Part shown: one piece after another, positions 35,730 to 45,301 of the stretch
Layout of the letters: the number at the start of each line of letters is the position of its first letter
Position numbering within the stretch: the stretch's first letter is position 1
Assembly (NCBI GenBank): GCA_020638795.1
Contig: JACKHW010000009.1
Span: 117,156 to 181,155 of the forward strand
DNA length: 64,000 nucleotides
Direction of reading: 5' to 3'
DNA from: Planctomycetota bacterium
GTDB lineage: Bacteria; Planctomycetota; UBA1135; GCA-002748355
Made by a program: the position numbers and the translations under genes
The notes under the pieces: model-generated
Database searches by the model: none
What the model was told of the DNA's origin: nothing
Seen by the model: only the letters and a program-made list of their open reading frames with translations

Positions 35730-38700
35730 TCAGAAGTCGACCTCGACCGTCTTGTCCGCGACGGCGTCGACTTCGCGCGTCTCGGGAGACGATGCGGCTT
35801 CGAGCGACGTCGGAGGCAGCGTGATGGTCCACTTGCCGGCTTTCAGGCCTTCGAACTTCGCGACGCCATCTCGAATCCGCACAGTCTCCATCGAGAGCGG
35901 GTCGTCCGTCCTCCGCGCGAACACCATGCCGATCCCGATCTTCGACGCGGGCACTCGGACGACGATCGTCGCACCGCGAGTGATTTCGATCCTGACTCCG
36001 GTCTTGTTCTCACCGCCGCGCAGCGTGAACGCATCCGAGGCCGACTCGGCAAAGCCCTTGCCCTTCGCCGCGACGACGAACTCGACACCCGCGGGCACGT
36101 TCGGGATCGAGAACGTCCCGTCTTCGTTCGTCTTCATCGACACCGTCGTCGAAACCGCGTTGCCGAAGACGCCGGCGCTTCCCGACGAATCACCGCCCAC
36201 GGTCGCGAAGACGGCGCGTGTCGCACGGCCCGCGGCGCCCGCCATCCCTTCGTTCGCCTTCCGGACCTCGACCGTCGCATCGGCGACGGGATTGCCTTCC
36301 CCATCGACGACGACGCCACTGACCGACGCCGTCCGCACCGCCAAGTCGATCCGTGTGTCGCCCTCGAGCGCACGTACTTCGAACGGCGCCGGTATCAACA
36401 AATCGCGATGGGACACCGTCAATCGCACGGTCCCGACTTCGACGTCCTCGAGCTCGTAACCACCGTCCGCGTCGGTCTTGCCAGGCGTCTTGCCACCGCC
36501 TCCACCGAAGAGATCGCCGAACCCCGCCATCTCGAGGAACATTCCCGTGTCGCCTCCCGCCTTGGCGATGCGCACCTTGGCACCCGCGAGCGGCACACCG
36601 TCGAGTGTCACCGTGCCAAAGATCTTCGTGCGCAACGGCTCGGTGAGCTTCACCGGCGACGTCTGTCCACCTGTCACGCGCACGCGCGTACCTCGCAACT
36701 CGTGCTGCTCTTCGCCGTGAGGATTGGCGACGGCAACCCGACTGATGAAGGCACCCCCCTGATTGCGTTCGGGAGCTTCGAGCCAGACGTCGTAATCACC
36801 AGGGGTCAGAGCCTTCAGAATGACGTGTCCCGAGGCGTCGGACTGCTTCGGCGGTTGGTGATTGCGCTCCGTCCCACCGATGAGTTCGTGACCGACGCGA
36901 GAACCTTCGACCGGATTGCCGAGATGATCGACGACCGTCACATCGATGGTTCCACCGACGTCGAGGCGGACTCGTTCTTCGGTCACCCCTTTCGGGAGGA
37001 CGCGAACACCCTCGCGGACCGTGGTTGCGTAGTCGGAATGGGACACGTGCAGACGCCCTTCGAGACGGTCGGCGAGGGTCAGCTCGGCGATCCCGTTTTC
37101 GTCGGTCGTCTCGTGCACGGCCGAGCCCCGATCGAAGGACACCATCGTGGGCGCGCCACCGCTACTCGCATCGACCGAAAGCGTCCGGCTCACACGAACC
37201 CTGCCGTTGCCGCCGCCGCTCGCCGCCACCGGTTCGAAGCGCACGTTGGCATTCTTGACCGGCTCCCCGGCGGCGTTCGCGACCAGCACGCGCAAGGTCG
37301 GCGCTTCGACGAGTCGCAGCGTGCCGAGATCGATCTCGCCACTCTGGGGCAGCCGAATGCCCTCGCGTTCGAACGGCGCATGTCCGTCGGCGCGTACGGT
37401 CACGGTGCACAGCTGCGCCGCCTCGCGCGCTCGAATCGCCGGGATGTGGAAACGTCCGTCTTCTGCGCGCTCGATCTCGTTGCCACTACGATCGACGAAC
37501 ATCGATCCGAAGTCGATGCCGCCGCCACTCTTCTGGAGTTTCGCGTTGGCACGGACCTTGGTCAGCGGCTTGCCGTCCCCACCGAGCGCATCGAACACGA
37601 ACGTCACGCCGGGGTCGTACACGAGCTTGACGCCGCGCGCACCGCTGCGCACGACGTGATCGCGACTGAGTTGCATCGCGATCGGCTTCCCCTCGGGATC
37701 GAACGCGGCGATGCGGTAGTTGCGCTCGAGTTCGAGGCCCGAGATCCGGAACGTGCCGTCGGCATCGACCTTGGCGCGCTTCGACGAGAACGCGAGCGGC
37801 ATGTGCATGTCGCCGAAGATCAGGTTGCCGGGTCCCGAAGGCTTGTCCTGCTTCTCCGCCCGCACACGAACGTCGGCGACGAACCCCTCGGGAATCCCGG
37901 TAACGACGCCCGAGATGTCGGTACTCGCTCCGAGCTGCAGCACCAAGTTGGCGACGACGTCTCCGATTTGGGCAACTTCGACCTCGGTCTTCGCTCCGAC
38001 GTGCTCGGGATGATCCGCACCGACGATGATCTTGCCCGGCTGTGCGACGACGATCTCGAAGCGACCCTCGCCATCGGTCTTGTCCGACGGTCCAGAGCCC
38101 CCGAACTGGAAGGAGTCGCCACCGAGATCGACCAAGTACGCTGCCTCGGATTCGTTCTTGGTCCGCGCGCGCACGACCGCGTCCTCGACACCGCGCCCTG
38201 CAGGATCGACGACGCGTCCCGACAACACGATGCCGCGCTCGAGCGCGATGTCACCGAGGTCGACCGGCTTGCCCTTCGTCGGGTCGACGTTCTTGCGGAG
38301 TGCGACCATCGGCGGCGCATCGATCTCGAAACGCAAGTGACTGTCCGGCGACCGAGGATAGAACTCGAAGCGCCCCTCGCCGTTCGTCGTCGCCGTCTTG
38401 GTGACCGAGTCCTGGCTCGCGCTCGCGTTCCGCAGAGGAATGCCGCGATGCACGATGCGGCCACCCTCGACCATGGTGACGATCGTGCCGGCCATGGGCC
38501 TGCCGTCGGGCCCGACGACCCTTCCGAAGACGCCGGTCGCCGGCAGATTCGCCGCAGTGTCGCGGACGTCGGTGCGCTCGGTGTCCGGCGTCGCCTGTGC
38601 GTCGCCGCTCGTCGCCGAAGCCTGGAGATCCTTGCTCGCGGCGTCGTCCTTGGCGGTGCTCTCGTCGAGTTCGAGCCGAGCTTGCTCCTGCGTGGTCCCC

Positions 38701-38777
38701 GAAGTGACGAACCAAGTGATGGCGCCACCGATAGCCAGCGCGAGAACGATCAGGACGACGAGTGGCGAGAAGCGCAT
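35730..38777 (-). CDS. Large membrane-anchored protein with repeated carboxypeptidase-regulatory-like (beta-sandwich) domains
   Basis: A 1015-residue protein starting MRFSPLVVLIVLALAIGGAI with AAGGAG upstream, so it has an N-terminal signal anchor. After an acidic linker come many repeats of the pattern G-x-V-x(n)-G-x-P-x-x-x-A-x-V, e.g. GVFGRVVGPDGRPMAGTIV, VLSGRVVDPAGRGVEDAVV, VSGVVVDGEGNPVADATVE, typical of carboxypeptidase-regulatory or SpaA-like folds, each about 80-100 residues. No catalytic domain is visible. The role is likely surface structure or adhesion. It converges on the ligase gene with a 13-base gap. Confidence 0.85.
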   Translation of the reverse strand: MRFSPLVVLIVLALAIGGAITWFVTSGTTQEQARLELDESTAKDDAASKDLQASATSGDAQATPDTERTDVRDTAANLPATGVFGRVVGPDGRPMAGTIVTMVEGGRIVHRGIPLRNASASQDSVTKTATTNGEGRFEFYPRSPDSHLRFEIDAPPMVALRKNVDPTKGKPVDLGDIALERGIVLSGRVVDPAGRGVEDAVVRARTKNESEAAYLVDLGGDSFQFGGSGPSDKTDGEGRFEIVVAQPGKIIVGADHPEHVGAKTEVEVAQIGDVVANLVLQLGASTDISGVVTGIPEGFVADVRVRAEKQDKPSGPGNLIFGDMHMPLAFSSKRAKVDADGTFRISGLELERNYRIAAFDPEGKPIAMQLSRDHVVRSGARGVKLVYDPGVTFVFDALGGDGKPLTKVRANAKLQKSGGGIDFGSMFVDRSGNEIERAEDGRFHIPAIRAREAAQLCTVTVRADGHAPFEREGIRLPQSGEIDLGTLRLVEAPTLRVLVANAAGEPVKNANVRFEPVAASGGGNGRVRVSRTLSVDASSGGAPTMVSFDRGSAVHETTDENGIAELTLADRLEGRLHVSHSDYATTVREGVRVLPKGVTEERVRLDVGGTIDVTVVDHLGNPVEGSRVGHELIGGTERNHQPPKQSDASGHVILKALTPGDYDVWLEAPERNQGGAFISRVAVANPHGEEQHELRGTRVRVTGGQTSPVKLTEPLRTKIFGTVTLDGVPLAGAKVRIAKAGGDTGMFLEMAGFGDLFGGGGGKTPGKTDADGGYELEDVEVGTVRLTVSHRDLLIPAPFEVRALEGDTRIDLAVRTASVSGVVVDGEGNPVADATVEVRKANEGMAGAAGRATRAVFATVGGDSSGSAGVFGNAVSTTVSMKTNEDGTFSIPNVPAGVEFVVAAKGKGFAESASDAFTLRGGENKTGVRIEITRGATIVVRVPASKIGIGMVFARRTDDPLSMETVRIRDGVAKFEGLKAGKWTITLPPTSLEAASSPETREVDAVADKTVEVDF

Positions 38778-38944
38778 ACGCGGAACTCCTTGGAGTGAGC
38801 GGTCGCGCGCGTTGCCCCGAAGGCAAACGCACGCCGAGCGGAATCGCTGTGCAACGCCTATCATGCCCGGATACTCCTCGTGACAGCGAGCGTCCGAAGT
38901 CCGGACTCAGGATTCTTGCCTCGGTTTCCCGATCAGAGGAACGC

Positions 38945-39379
38945 ATGAGCTACGTCTTCGTCTACGGGACGCTTCGACGCGGCGGTGACGCATTCGACCT
39001 GCTGAAACGTCGTGCGCGCTTTCTGGGCCCCGCGAGTGTTGCTGGCAGGCTGTACGACCACGGCCCCTGGCCCTCCGCCACGCTCGGCGGGGATCGCCGC
39101 ATCACGGGAGATCTCTTCGCCCTCGGCTCCGGCATGGACGTGACCCTGACCGCCCTCGATGCCTACGAAGGGTCGCAGTTTCGGCGCGTACGCGCCGAGG
39201 TGCAGCCGGGCGGCGGCGACGCCGTGGAGGCGTGGATGTGGGTCTGGAACGACCCCGCAGGGCCCGGCAAACCCGTCGTCCCGTGTGGGGACTGGCACGT
39301 CCACATCGGGCGCATCGGCTGCGATGTCGCCCCCACCACTACGGACGATGCGCCTCGGGAGGCGCCATTGCTGCGCTGA
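38945..39379 (+). CDS. Gamma-glutamylcyclotransferase (AIG2/GGCT)-like protein
   Basis: A 144-residue protein starting MSYVFVYGTLRRGG, the hallmark YGTL substrate-binding loop of the cyclotransferase fold, with ALDAYEGSQFRRV placing the usual glutamate in YEG. AGAGGAA precedes the ATG. It may turn gamma-glutamyl compounds into 5-oxoproline; the exact substrate cannot be told. It stands alone on the plus strand. Confidence 0.85.
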   Translation: MSYVFVYGTLRRGGDAFDLLKRRARFLGPASVAGRLYDHGPWPSATLGGDRRITGDLFALGSGMDVTLTALDAYEGSQFRRVRAEVQPGGGDAVEAWMWVWNDPAGPGKPVVPCGDWHVHIGRIGCDVAPTTTDDAPREAPLLR

Positions 39380-39457
39380 CGCGTCCCGCACGGCAGAATC
39401 GCGGCCTCGGATTTCTCGCACGACCCCACTAACATCCTGCTGGGGGTGGGTAGCACG

Positions 39458-40687
39458 ATGAGTTCGACGAGCGACAGGAGCAGCGAGCGAACGCGGCGCA
39501 CCGACGCCGTAGAGGCGCGATCGAGTCTGGACGGCCACGAGGTCGTCATCACGGGGCGTCTCGCCTCGATGGATCGCGAAGAAGCGAGCCAGCACATCGA
39601 ACGTGCCGGCGGCCACCTCGCCCTGAGGCCAACCGAGACCACGCAGCTCGTCGTCGTCGGCGCATTCGGGTGGCCGCTCGCACGGGATGGTCAACCGACC
39701 CGTACGCTGCTCGAAGCCAGAGAATTGCAGAAGCGCGGCGTGCCGATCGTGATCGCGCCCGAGGAGGACTTCCTCGTCGCGCTCGGCATGGACGAGCTCC
39801 AACACGGCCTCCACCGCCTCTACACCGCCGAACAACTCGCGCGCATGCTTTCCGTGCCCGTCTCGCGCATCCGGGCATGGATGCGACAAGGCCTGCTCGA
39901 GCCGGCGCGTATCGCGCGACGCCTCGTGTGGTTCGACTTCCGCCAGGTCGCCAACGTGCGCGTTCTGTTCGAACTGACGGAGCGCGGCGTAGGACCGGCA
40001 CGCATCCGCAAGAGTCTCGAAGAGCTGCGCTCCGCCCTCGGCCGCGAACAAGTCGGCTACGGCTGGCTCGACGCGCTCGAAGCGCGCGGGCCGCTGCTCT
40101 TTCGCCGCGAAGACGGGACGCTCTGCGAACCCAACGGCCAGCTCCACCTCGACTTCCGCGTCACCGAAGGTCGCCGCACGCGATCCGGACCGGTCGAGAT
40201 CGCCGAGCTCGCCAAGCGCACGAACACACCCGAGGACAGCGCCGACGATTGGTTCGAGATCGGCGTGCGCGCCGAGGACGAAGGCCGGCTGACCGACGCG
40301 ATGCAGGCCTACCTCAACGCTTTGCTCGCCGGCGGCCCACAAGCGGAGACCTGCTTCAACCTCGCCAACGTCCTGCTCGCGCTCGACCGCGAAGGCGAAG
40401 CGATGCAACGCTACCTCCAGGCCATCGAGATCGATCCCGACTACATCGAAGCCTGGAACAACCTCGGGAACGTCTTCTCGATCCAAGGCCGTCTCGAGGA
40501 CGCGGCCTCCGCGTTCGCACAGGCGCTGCAGATCGAGCCCGACTACGCCGACGCCCACTGCAACCTCGGCGACACACTCGACCGCCTCGCTCGGTACGAC
40601 GAAGCACGCGAACACTGGGAACGCTATCTCGAACTCGACCCCGACAGTACGTGGGCCGTACGCGTGCGCGAGCGGCTCGACGAGTAG
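39458..40687 (+). CDS. BRCT - MerR-type HTH - TPR fusion protein
   Basis: A 409-residue protein from ATG 39458 (a GTG 12 bases earlier is possible). Residues 22-108 look like a BRCT domain (HEVVITGRLASMDREEASQHIERAGGHL, shown here as HEVVITGRLAS and IERAGGHL). Residues 120-195 are a MerR-like winged helix (LYTAEQLARMLSVPVSRIRA then GLLEPARIARR). Residues about 270-405 are tetratricopeptide repeats (AWNNLGNVFSIQGRLEDAAS, HCNLGDTLDRLARYDEA). No enzymatic domain. It could read DNA and protein partners together; function unknown. It ends 13 bases from the convergent kinase gene. Confidence 0.8.
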   Translation: MSSTSDRSSERTRRTDAVEARSSLDGHEVVITGRLASMDREEASQHIERAGGHLALRPTETTQLVVVGAFGWPLARDGQPTRTLLEARELQKRGVPIVIAPEEDFLVALGMDELQHGLHRLYTAEQLARMLSVPVSRIRAWMRQGLLEPARIARRLVWFDFRQVANVRVLFELTERGVGPARIRKSLEELRSALGREQVGYGWLDALEARGPLLFRREDGTLCEPNGQLHLDFRVTEGRRTRSGPVEIAELAKRTNTPEDSADDWFEIGVRAEDEGRLTDAMQAYLNALLAGGPQAETCFNLANVLLALDREGEAMQRYLQAIEIDPDYIEAWNNLGNVFSIQGRLEDAASAFAQALQIEPDYADAHCNLGDTLDRLARYDEAREHWERYLELDPDSTWAVRVRERLDE

Positions 40688-40700
40688 CCGAGCACCGCTC

Positions 40701-43199
40701 CTACTTCGCCTCCGCCGTCGAGTGCTCCGCGCTCCGGAGTCGCTCCGCCGCTCGTTCATGGCGCACTTGCCACGCGTCGGCTCCGCTCTTGTCGCCGGCT
40801 CGATCGGCGAGCTCGCGAAGGTGCTTCATCGCCCAAAGCGCCTTCTTCGTCGAGGACTCTTCGGTGGCTTCCACGACTCGTTCGAGCAATGCACGCGCTC
40901 GCGTGGCCTGCCCCGTGCGGAGATATCCTTGCGCGACCACCGTCCAGAGATCGTGCAACGTCGGATGATCGGCGCGAAAGACGGTCGACCACGCCGCGAG
41001 AAGTGCGTCGTAGTGCTCGATGGCTTCCGCGTGGTGCTTCGGGTCGGCAACGAGTGCTTCCGCGAGTCCCGTGCGTAGATTGAGCGTCGTCGGATGCGTC
41101 GCCCCGAGACGTTCGATCGATTCGGTCCACGCCTTGCGAAACATCGCTTCGGCGATCGACGACTCGCCGAGCTGGATGCGGAGGCGTGCGAGTTGGTTGG
41201 TCAGCATCAGAGTCATGCGATGCGTCGCTCCGAGAGCCTCGCGCGATCGTTCGTAGGCTTCCTCGAAGACCGCGAGTGCTTCCTGAGGTTTTTTCTCGGC
41301 GAGATGAATGTGCCCGAGCCCGAACGAGAACTGCAACGTCTGCAAATGCGCGGGCCCCAATTCGGCCCGACTGACCGGGAGCCACTGCTCGACGAGTGCG
41401 CGCGACTTGCTCGGGTCCGGATCTTCGGAGCACGCGCTCGCGAGATGGAACGCTGCGGCGATCGTGTCTTCGTGCCTCGCACCGAGGGCTCGCTCACTGT
41501 CCTCGAGCACGGTGCGCAGAACCGTCTCGGACTCCGCGTAACGACCGGCCGTGTAGAGCGCGGCAGCGTACTCGCGGAAGGCGCGCAAGCGGCGCACGTC
41601 CTCGCGCATCAGGTGCTGCTCGGCGACGTCGCAGGCACGTTTCAGATGATGGAGCGACTCGTCCACCACACCGAGCGAGCGGTACGAAGCGCCGAGCGTC
41701 GTACGCAGCGCGACCTCGACGTCCGGTAGGTCGTCGAAACGCCCCTCTATCTTGGTCGAGGCCGCGTCGAGAGTCTCGCGCACCGTGACGTCGATCCCCA
41801 TCGCTTCCGGAGCCAGCGCTGCGAGCAGATCGTCGTTGAAGAACTGGACGATCTCCCCACTGATGCGAGCTTCGCCTTCCGCGCGGTGACGTTGCTTCGC
41901 TTCGCTCACGAAACCGATCGTCGTCAAGGTCGCTCCGGTGACGAGCAGCACGAGCGCCGTTGCGGCGAGCGCGAGCTTGGTGCGGTGCCTGCGCGCGAAC
42001 TTGCGCAACACGTACGACGTGGTCGGCGATTGCGCGAGCACGGGCTCGTTGCGCAAGAACCGCTCGAGATCGGCGCCGAACTGCAGCGGGCTCTCGTAGC
42101 GTCGCGATCGATCCTTCTCCAGCGCCATCGCGAGGATCCGGTCGAGATCACCGGCCGCATATCGCATCAACGCCTCGCGCGTCGTTCCACATCGGTGTGC
42201 GTGGGACTCACCGTCCTCGCCGAGGTCGCGCACGCGCTTCGAGACGAGTGGCGTTTCGTGCTCGCGCAACGACGTAAGGACGCTCGCGAGACTCGGCCGA
42301 GCCGCGCGCGTCGACTGCGCCGGTGCGGTCCCGGTCAACAGTTCGTAGAGAACGACACCGAGTGAGTAGACGTCCGATCGCGTGTCGACATCCCCGAGAT
42401 CGGGGTCCGCCTGCTCCGGACTCATGTAGATCGGTGTGCCGACGAACTCCCCCGACAACGTCGGTGAATTCAGGTCGGAGTCGTCCGAGTCCCGCATCTT
42501 GGCGATGCCGAAATCGATGATCTTCGGCACAGGGCTCCCGAGCGTATCGGTGACGAGGATGTTCGACGGCTTGAGGTCGCGATGCAGGATCCCGCGTTGG
42601 TGCGCGTGCTGCATCGCCTCGCACACGGGCAACATCAACGCGATGCGCTCGGCCGCGCTGAGCCCGTGCGCGTTGGCATAGTCACAGATCGTGACACCAT
42701 CGACCAGCTCCATCGTGCAGTAGAGATGGCCACTCGGTGTCGTCCCCGCATCGAACACACGCGCGATCGATGGATGCTCCAAGCGCGCGAGCGCATCGCA
42801 CTCGATCGCGAAGCGTTGATGCACCGTCGGCGCTGCGAAGCCGACACGAATCAACTTGAGCGCGACCTGTCGCCTGACAGGCTGCAACTGCTGTGCAGCG
42901 AACACGACGCCAAAGCCACCTGCGCCGAGCTTGCGCTGGACTTCGTAGCCGGGCACGTCGATCGCATCGAGCATGTCGACATCCTCCCTGTCCTCGCCCT
43001 CGATGCCCTGGACGTCGATCGCAGGAGGCGCGTCGAAGATCTCACGCGGCTGATCGTCGTGCGCCAACAGCCTGCGCACCTCGTCGATCAACGCGTGGTC
43101 GTCGCGACATTCGTCGGTCAAGAACGCATCGCGCTCGCCTTCGGGGAGATCGCTCGCCGCATCGAAGAGGTCGCGGAGCCGCTCGAAGGACGCGGTCAC
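40701..43199 (-). CDS. Serine/threonine protein kinase with C-terminal TPR repeats
   Basis: An 832-residue membrane kinase. The GTG start overlaps the sigma factor stop as GTGA. After a short N-terminal FERLRDLFDAASDLPEGER module, residues 85 to about 370 are a Hanks-type kinase: GAGGFG (92-97), Lys115 in VALK, HRDLK (206-210), DFG (229-231) and SPEQ. A membrane helix follows near residue 430 (LALAATALVLLVTGATLTT), then many TPR/HEAT-like helices to the end. This is the standard planctomycete kinase layout. It likely controls or senses through the sigma factor encoded just upstream. Confidence 0.95.
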   Translation of the reverse strand: MTASFERLRDLFDAASDLPEGERDAFLTDECRDDHALIDEVRRLLAHDDQPREIFDAPPAIDVQGIEGEDREDVDMLDAIDVPGYEVQRKLGAGGFGVVFAAQQLQPVRRQVALKLIRVGFAAPTVHQRFAIECDALARLEHPSIARVFDAGTTPSGHLYCTMELVDGVTICDYANAHGLSAAERIALMLPVCEAMQHAHQRGILHRDLKPSNILVTDTLGSPVPKIIDFGIAKMRDSDDSDLNSPTLSGEFVGTPIYMSPEQADPDLGDVDTRSDVYSLGVVLYELLTGTAPAQSTRAARPSLASVLTSLREHETPLVSKRVRDLGEDGESHAHRCGTTREALMRYAAGDLDRILAMALEKDRSRRYESPLQFGADLERFLRNEPVLAQSPTTSYVLRKFARRHRTKLALAATALVLLVTGATLTTIGFVSEAKQRHRAEGEARISGEIVQFFNDDLLAALAPEAMGIDVTVRETLDAASTKIEGRFDDLPDVEVALRTTLGASYRSLGVVDESLHHLKRACDVAEQHLMREDVRRLRAFREYAAALYTAGRYAESETVLRTVLEDSERALGARHEDTIAAAFHLASACSEDPDPSKSRALVEQWLPVSRAELGPAHLQTLQFSFGLGHIHLAEKKPQEALAVFEEAYERSREALGATHRMTLMLTNQLARLRIQLGESSIAEAMFRKAWTESIERLGATHPTTLNLRTGLAEALVADPKHHAEAIEHYDALLAAWSTVFRADHPTLHDLWTVVAQGYLRTGQATRARALLERVVEATEESSTKKALWAMKHLRELADRAGDKSGADAWQVRHERAAERLRSAEHSTAEAK

Positions 43200-43792
43200 G
43201 ATTCGGCCCGTTCTTCGGTCGGGCAGCCGGACATTCGGTCCTGCAACCACGAGCGAGCGAAGCGCCAATCCCGTTCGACGGTGCGTTCGGAGACATCAAG
43301 CATCCGTGCGATCTCCTCGTTCCCCAGCCCGCTGAAGTAGCGGAGCATGACGACCTGCGCGACGCGTGCATCCTCGACTTCGAGCTGCTCGAGCGCTTCG
43401 TGCAGGGCCAAGAACTCGAGAGACGACAATTCGTCCGAAGCTTCGGCAAGACCTTCGAGCGACAAGCGCGCCACGCCCCCACCATGCTTGACGCTCGACT
43501 TGCGCCGCGCATCGTCGACGAGGATGTTGCGCATCGCACGCGACACGACACCGAAGAACTTCGCATGACCATCCCAGTCCTTCGTACCGTTCGAGATCTT
43601 GAGCCACGCTTCGTTCACGAGTGCCGTGGCCTGCAGCGTCTGCCCTGGCGACAGGCGCGCGAGACGCCGCCTCGCCATGTGGCGAAGATCGTCGTAGACG
43701 ATGCGGAAGAGCGCGTCCTCCGCAGCGGCATCGCCGCTCGAGGCCGCTCGAACGATCGCAGTCAGGTCTCCATGCGTGGGATCTGGCACCAC
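43196..43792 (-). CDS. ECF-family RNA polymerase sigma factor (TIGR02999 type)
   Basis: A 198-residue sigma factor. Region 2 (DDLRHMARRRLARLSPGQTLQATALVNEAWLK, cut here as DDLRHMARRRLA and ALVNEAWLK) and region 4 (FSGLGNEEIARMLDVSERTV) are clear. The start is GTG at 43792 or 43789. Sigma factors of this subgroup are typically coupled to a Hanks kinase without an anti-sigma factor, as here, where the kinase gene overlaps its end. It lies 57 bases after two secreted-protein genes on the same strand, which might be co-transcribed. Confidence 0.93.
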   Translation of the reverse strand: MVPDPTHGDLTAIVRAASSGDAAAEDALFRIVYDDLRHMARRRLARLSPGQTLQATALVNEAWLKISNGTKDWDGHAKFFGVVSRAMRNILVDDARRKSSVKHGGGVARLSLEGLAEASDELSSLEFLALHEALEQLEVEDARVAQVVMLRYFSGLGNEEIARMLDVSERTVERDWRFARSWLQDRMSGCPTEERAES

Positions 43793-43849
43793 GGCCAGAT
43801 CCTAGCCCAGTGGACGAGTTGCTGTACCCGGCAGGTTCGCACGCGGGAA

Positions 43850-45301
43850 TCATTGCAGGATCACGAAGGTCCTCGTGTTCGACATCCGTACCGTGGTCGT
43901 CGCGGGGTCGAGCGCCGCGAACTGCGACGGGAACGGAATGCCGAGCAACGCCGTGCTCTTCGGCAACACGAACGACATCGCCGAGTGGCCCTGCGCGTCG
44001 GCAATCGCGGGCACGATCACGAGGAGTGCACTCTGCGAAAGGAGCACCGGCATCTCGAACGAGGATCCAGTCCGCCATTCTTGGTCGCCCGAGATCATGA
44101 GGACCAGAGGACCACGAGCGAACGACTCGAGCCGCATCTCGAGGGGTGATGCCCACGAATTGAATGCGGCGCCGTCTACGTGTGGCATGAGTCCGGGCAG
44201 TTCGGTCAGGCTCGAACCGACTTCGACCTCGTGCGATGTCGAGTCGACCGCACACGACGCCACACGCGACGACCCAGTCAACTCGAGACCGTCGACCGAT
44301 CCACGTCCGATGCTTGCTTCGGAGCCCATGCTCGCGAGCAACCCAGGCGTCCCGGTCAGCACGCAACCTTGGAGCGCGACGCTCGTCGCGTCGTCGAGCA
44401 CGAGACCCGGGTTGCTCTGAGCCCCATGAATGGTGCACGCATCGACGAGCACGAGTCCGCGCGAGCTCGCGATGCGCATGGCGGGCGAACTGCTGGACGA
44501 CGAGCCGATGTCGAGACCGCGGAGTTCGACGACTCGTCCGACAGTACGACCGACGATCTCGACGGCGCCGCTCGACGTATCGATGCGAACGAGTCCCAGA
44601 CCGTCAGCGAGGATGCGCAGTTTGGTCGGAGACTTGTCATCGATCGTGAACGGAGCATAGGTGCCTGGCTGGACGAGGATCACCCAGTCACGCTTGGTAG
44701 CGCCCGCCGCGATCGCCGCAGTGATGTCCGCGAACCCGCCGGGGCCGACGCGCGCGGTGTTCGGTGGAAGGATCCCGCCGTACGCCGTCGCATGCGCCGT
44801 CGCTCGCGGAATCGCTGCCCCGCCGCGGTAACGCTCGGCGACGAGATACTGATAGGGTTCACTGCTGAGTGCCGTCGCATCGAGGACTTCGTAGCTTCCT
44901 GGCCCCGCATACGGCACCTCGTGGATCTGCACGTACGACGGCTTCACCGCACCGAGCGGCCTACGGCTCACGACGAACGACGTCAGCCCCGAATCGTCGA
45001 CCATGCTGCTCCACGAGAGCCGGATGCGCGCCGGGCCTGCCGTCGCGTCGAAGCTCGAGATCGTGCCGAGGGATCGATAAGGCAACGTCACGGCGAGGAA
45101 TCCACCGTCGATGCGGAACTCGTCCGCACTCATCTCACCCGCACACGGGTCGCCGATCGAGCCATGGAGCTCGTAGAGACCTCCGGTCGAGATGCTCGTG
45201 CTTCCATCGAAGCCGGACCACTCGAGCTCGTAGCTCTGGGCGTGCACGACAACCGGAGCGACTGCCAGCAACGTAACGGCGCGGAGAGACGACGCCTTCA
45301 T
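43850..45301 (-). CDS. Secreted protein with a parallel beta-helix-like region
   Basis: A 483-residue protein with a signal peptide (MKASSLRAVTLLAVAPVVVHAQ). An N-terminal YELEWSGFDGSTSISTGGLYELHGSIGDP segment (shown partly: GGLYELHGSIGDP) is common in planctomycete surface proteins, then a fibronectin-like stretch, then DITAAIAAGATKRDWVILVQPGTYAPF and short beta coils typical of right-handed beta-helices. The last ~90 residues form the beta-rich tail. Its ATG overlaps the stop of the 45298 gene, so the two are co-translated. Confidence 0.85.
   Translation of the reverse strand: MKASSLRAVTLLAVAPVVVHAQSYELEWSGFDGSTSISTGGLYELHGSIGDPCAGEMSADEFRIDGGFLAVTLPYRSLGTISSFDATAGPARIRLSWSSMVDDSGLTSFVVSRRPLGAVKPSYVQIHEVPYAGPGSYEVLDATALSSEPYQYLVAERYRGGAAIPRATAHATAYGGILPPNTARVGPGGFADITAAIAAGATKRDWVILVQPGTYAPFTIDDKSPTKLRILADGLGLVRIDTSSGAVEIVGRTVGRVVELRGLDIGSSSSSSPAMRIASSRGLVLVDACTIHGAQSNPGLVLDDATSVALQGCVLTGTPGLLASMGSEASIGRGSVDGLELTGSSRVASCAVDSTSHEVEVGSSLTELPGLMPHVDGAAFNSWASPLEMRLESFARGPLVLMISGDQEWRTGSSFEMPVLLSQSALLVIVPAIADAQGHSAMSFVLPKSTALLGIPFPSQFAALDPATTTVRMSNTRTFVILQ

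Noticed and set aside
36408..38798. 796-codon frame on the plus strand
   Set aside because: Antisense to the 1015-residue repeat protein, whose signal anchor, ribosome binding site and repeats are clear.
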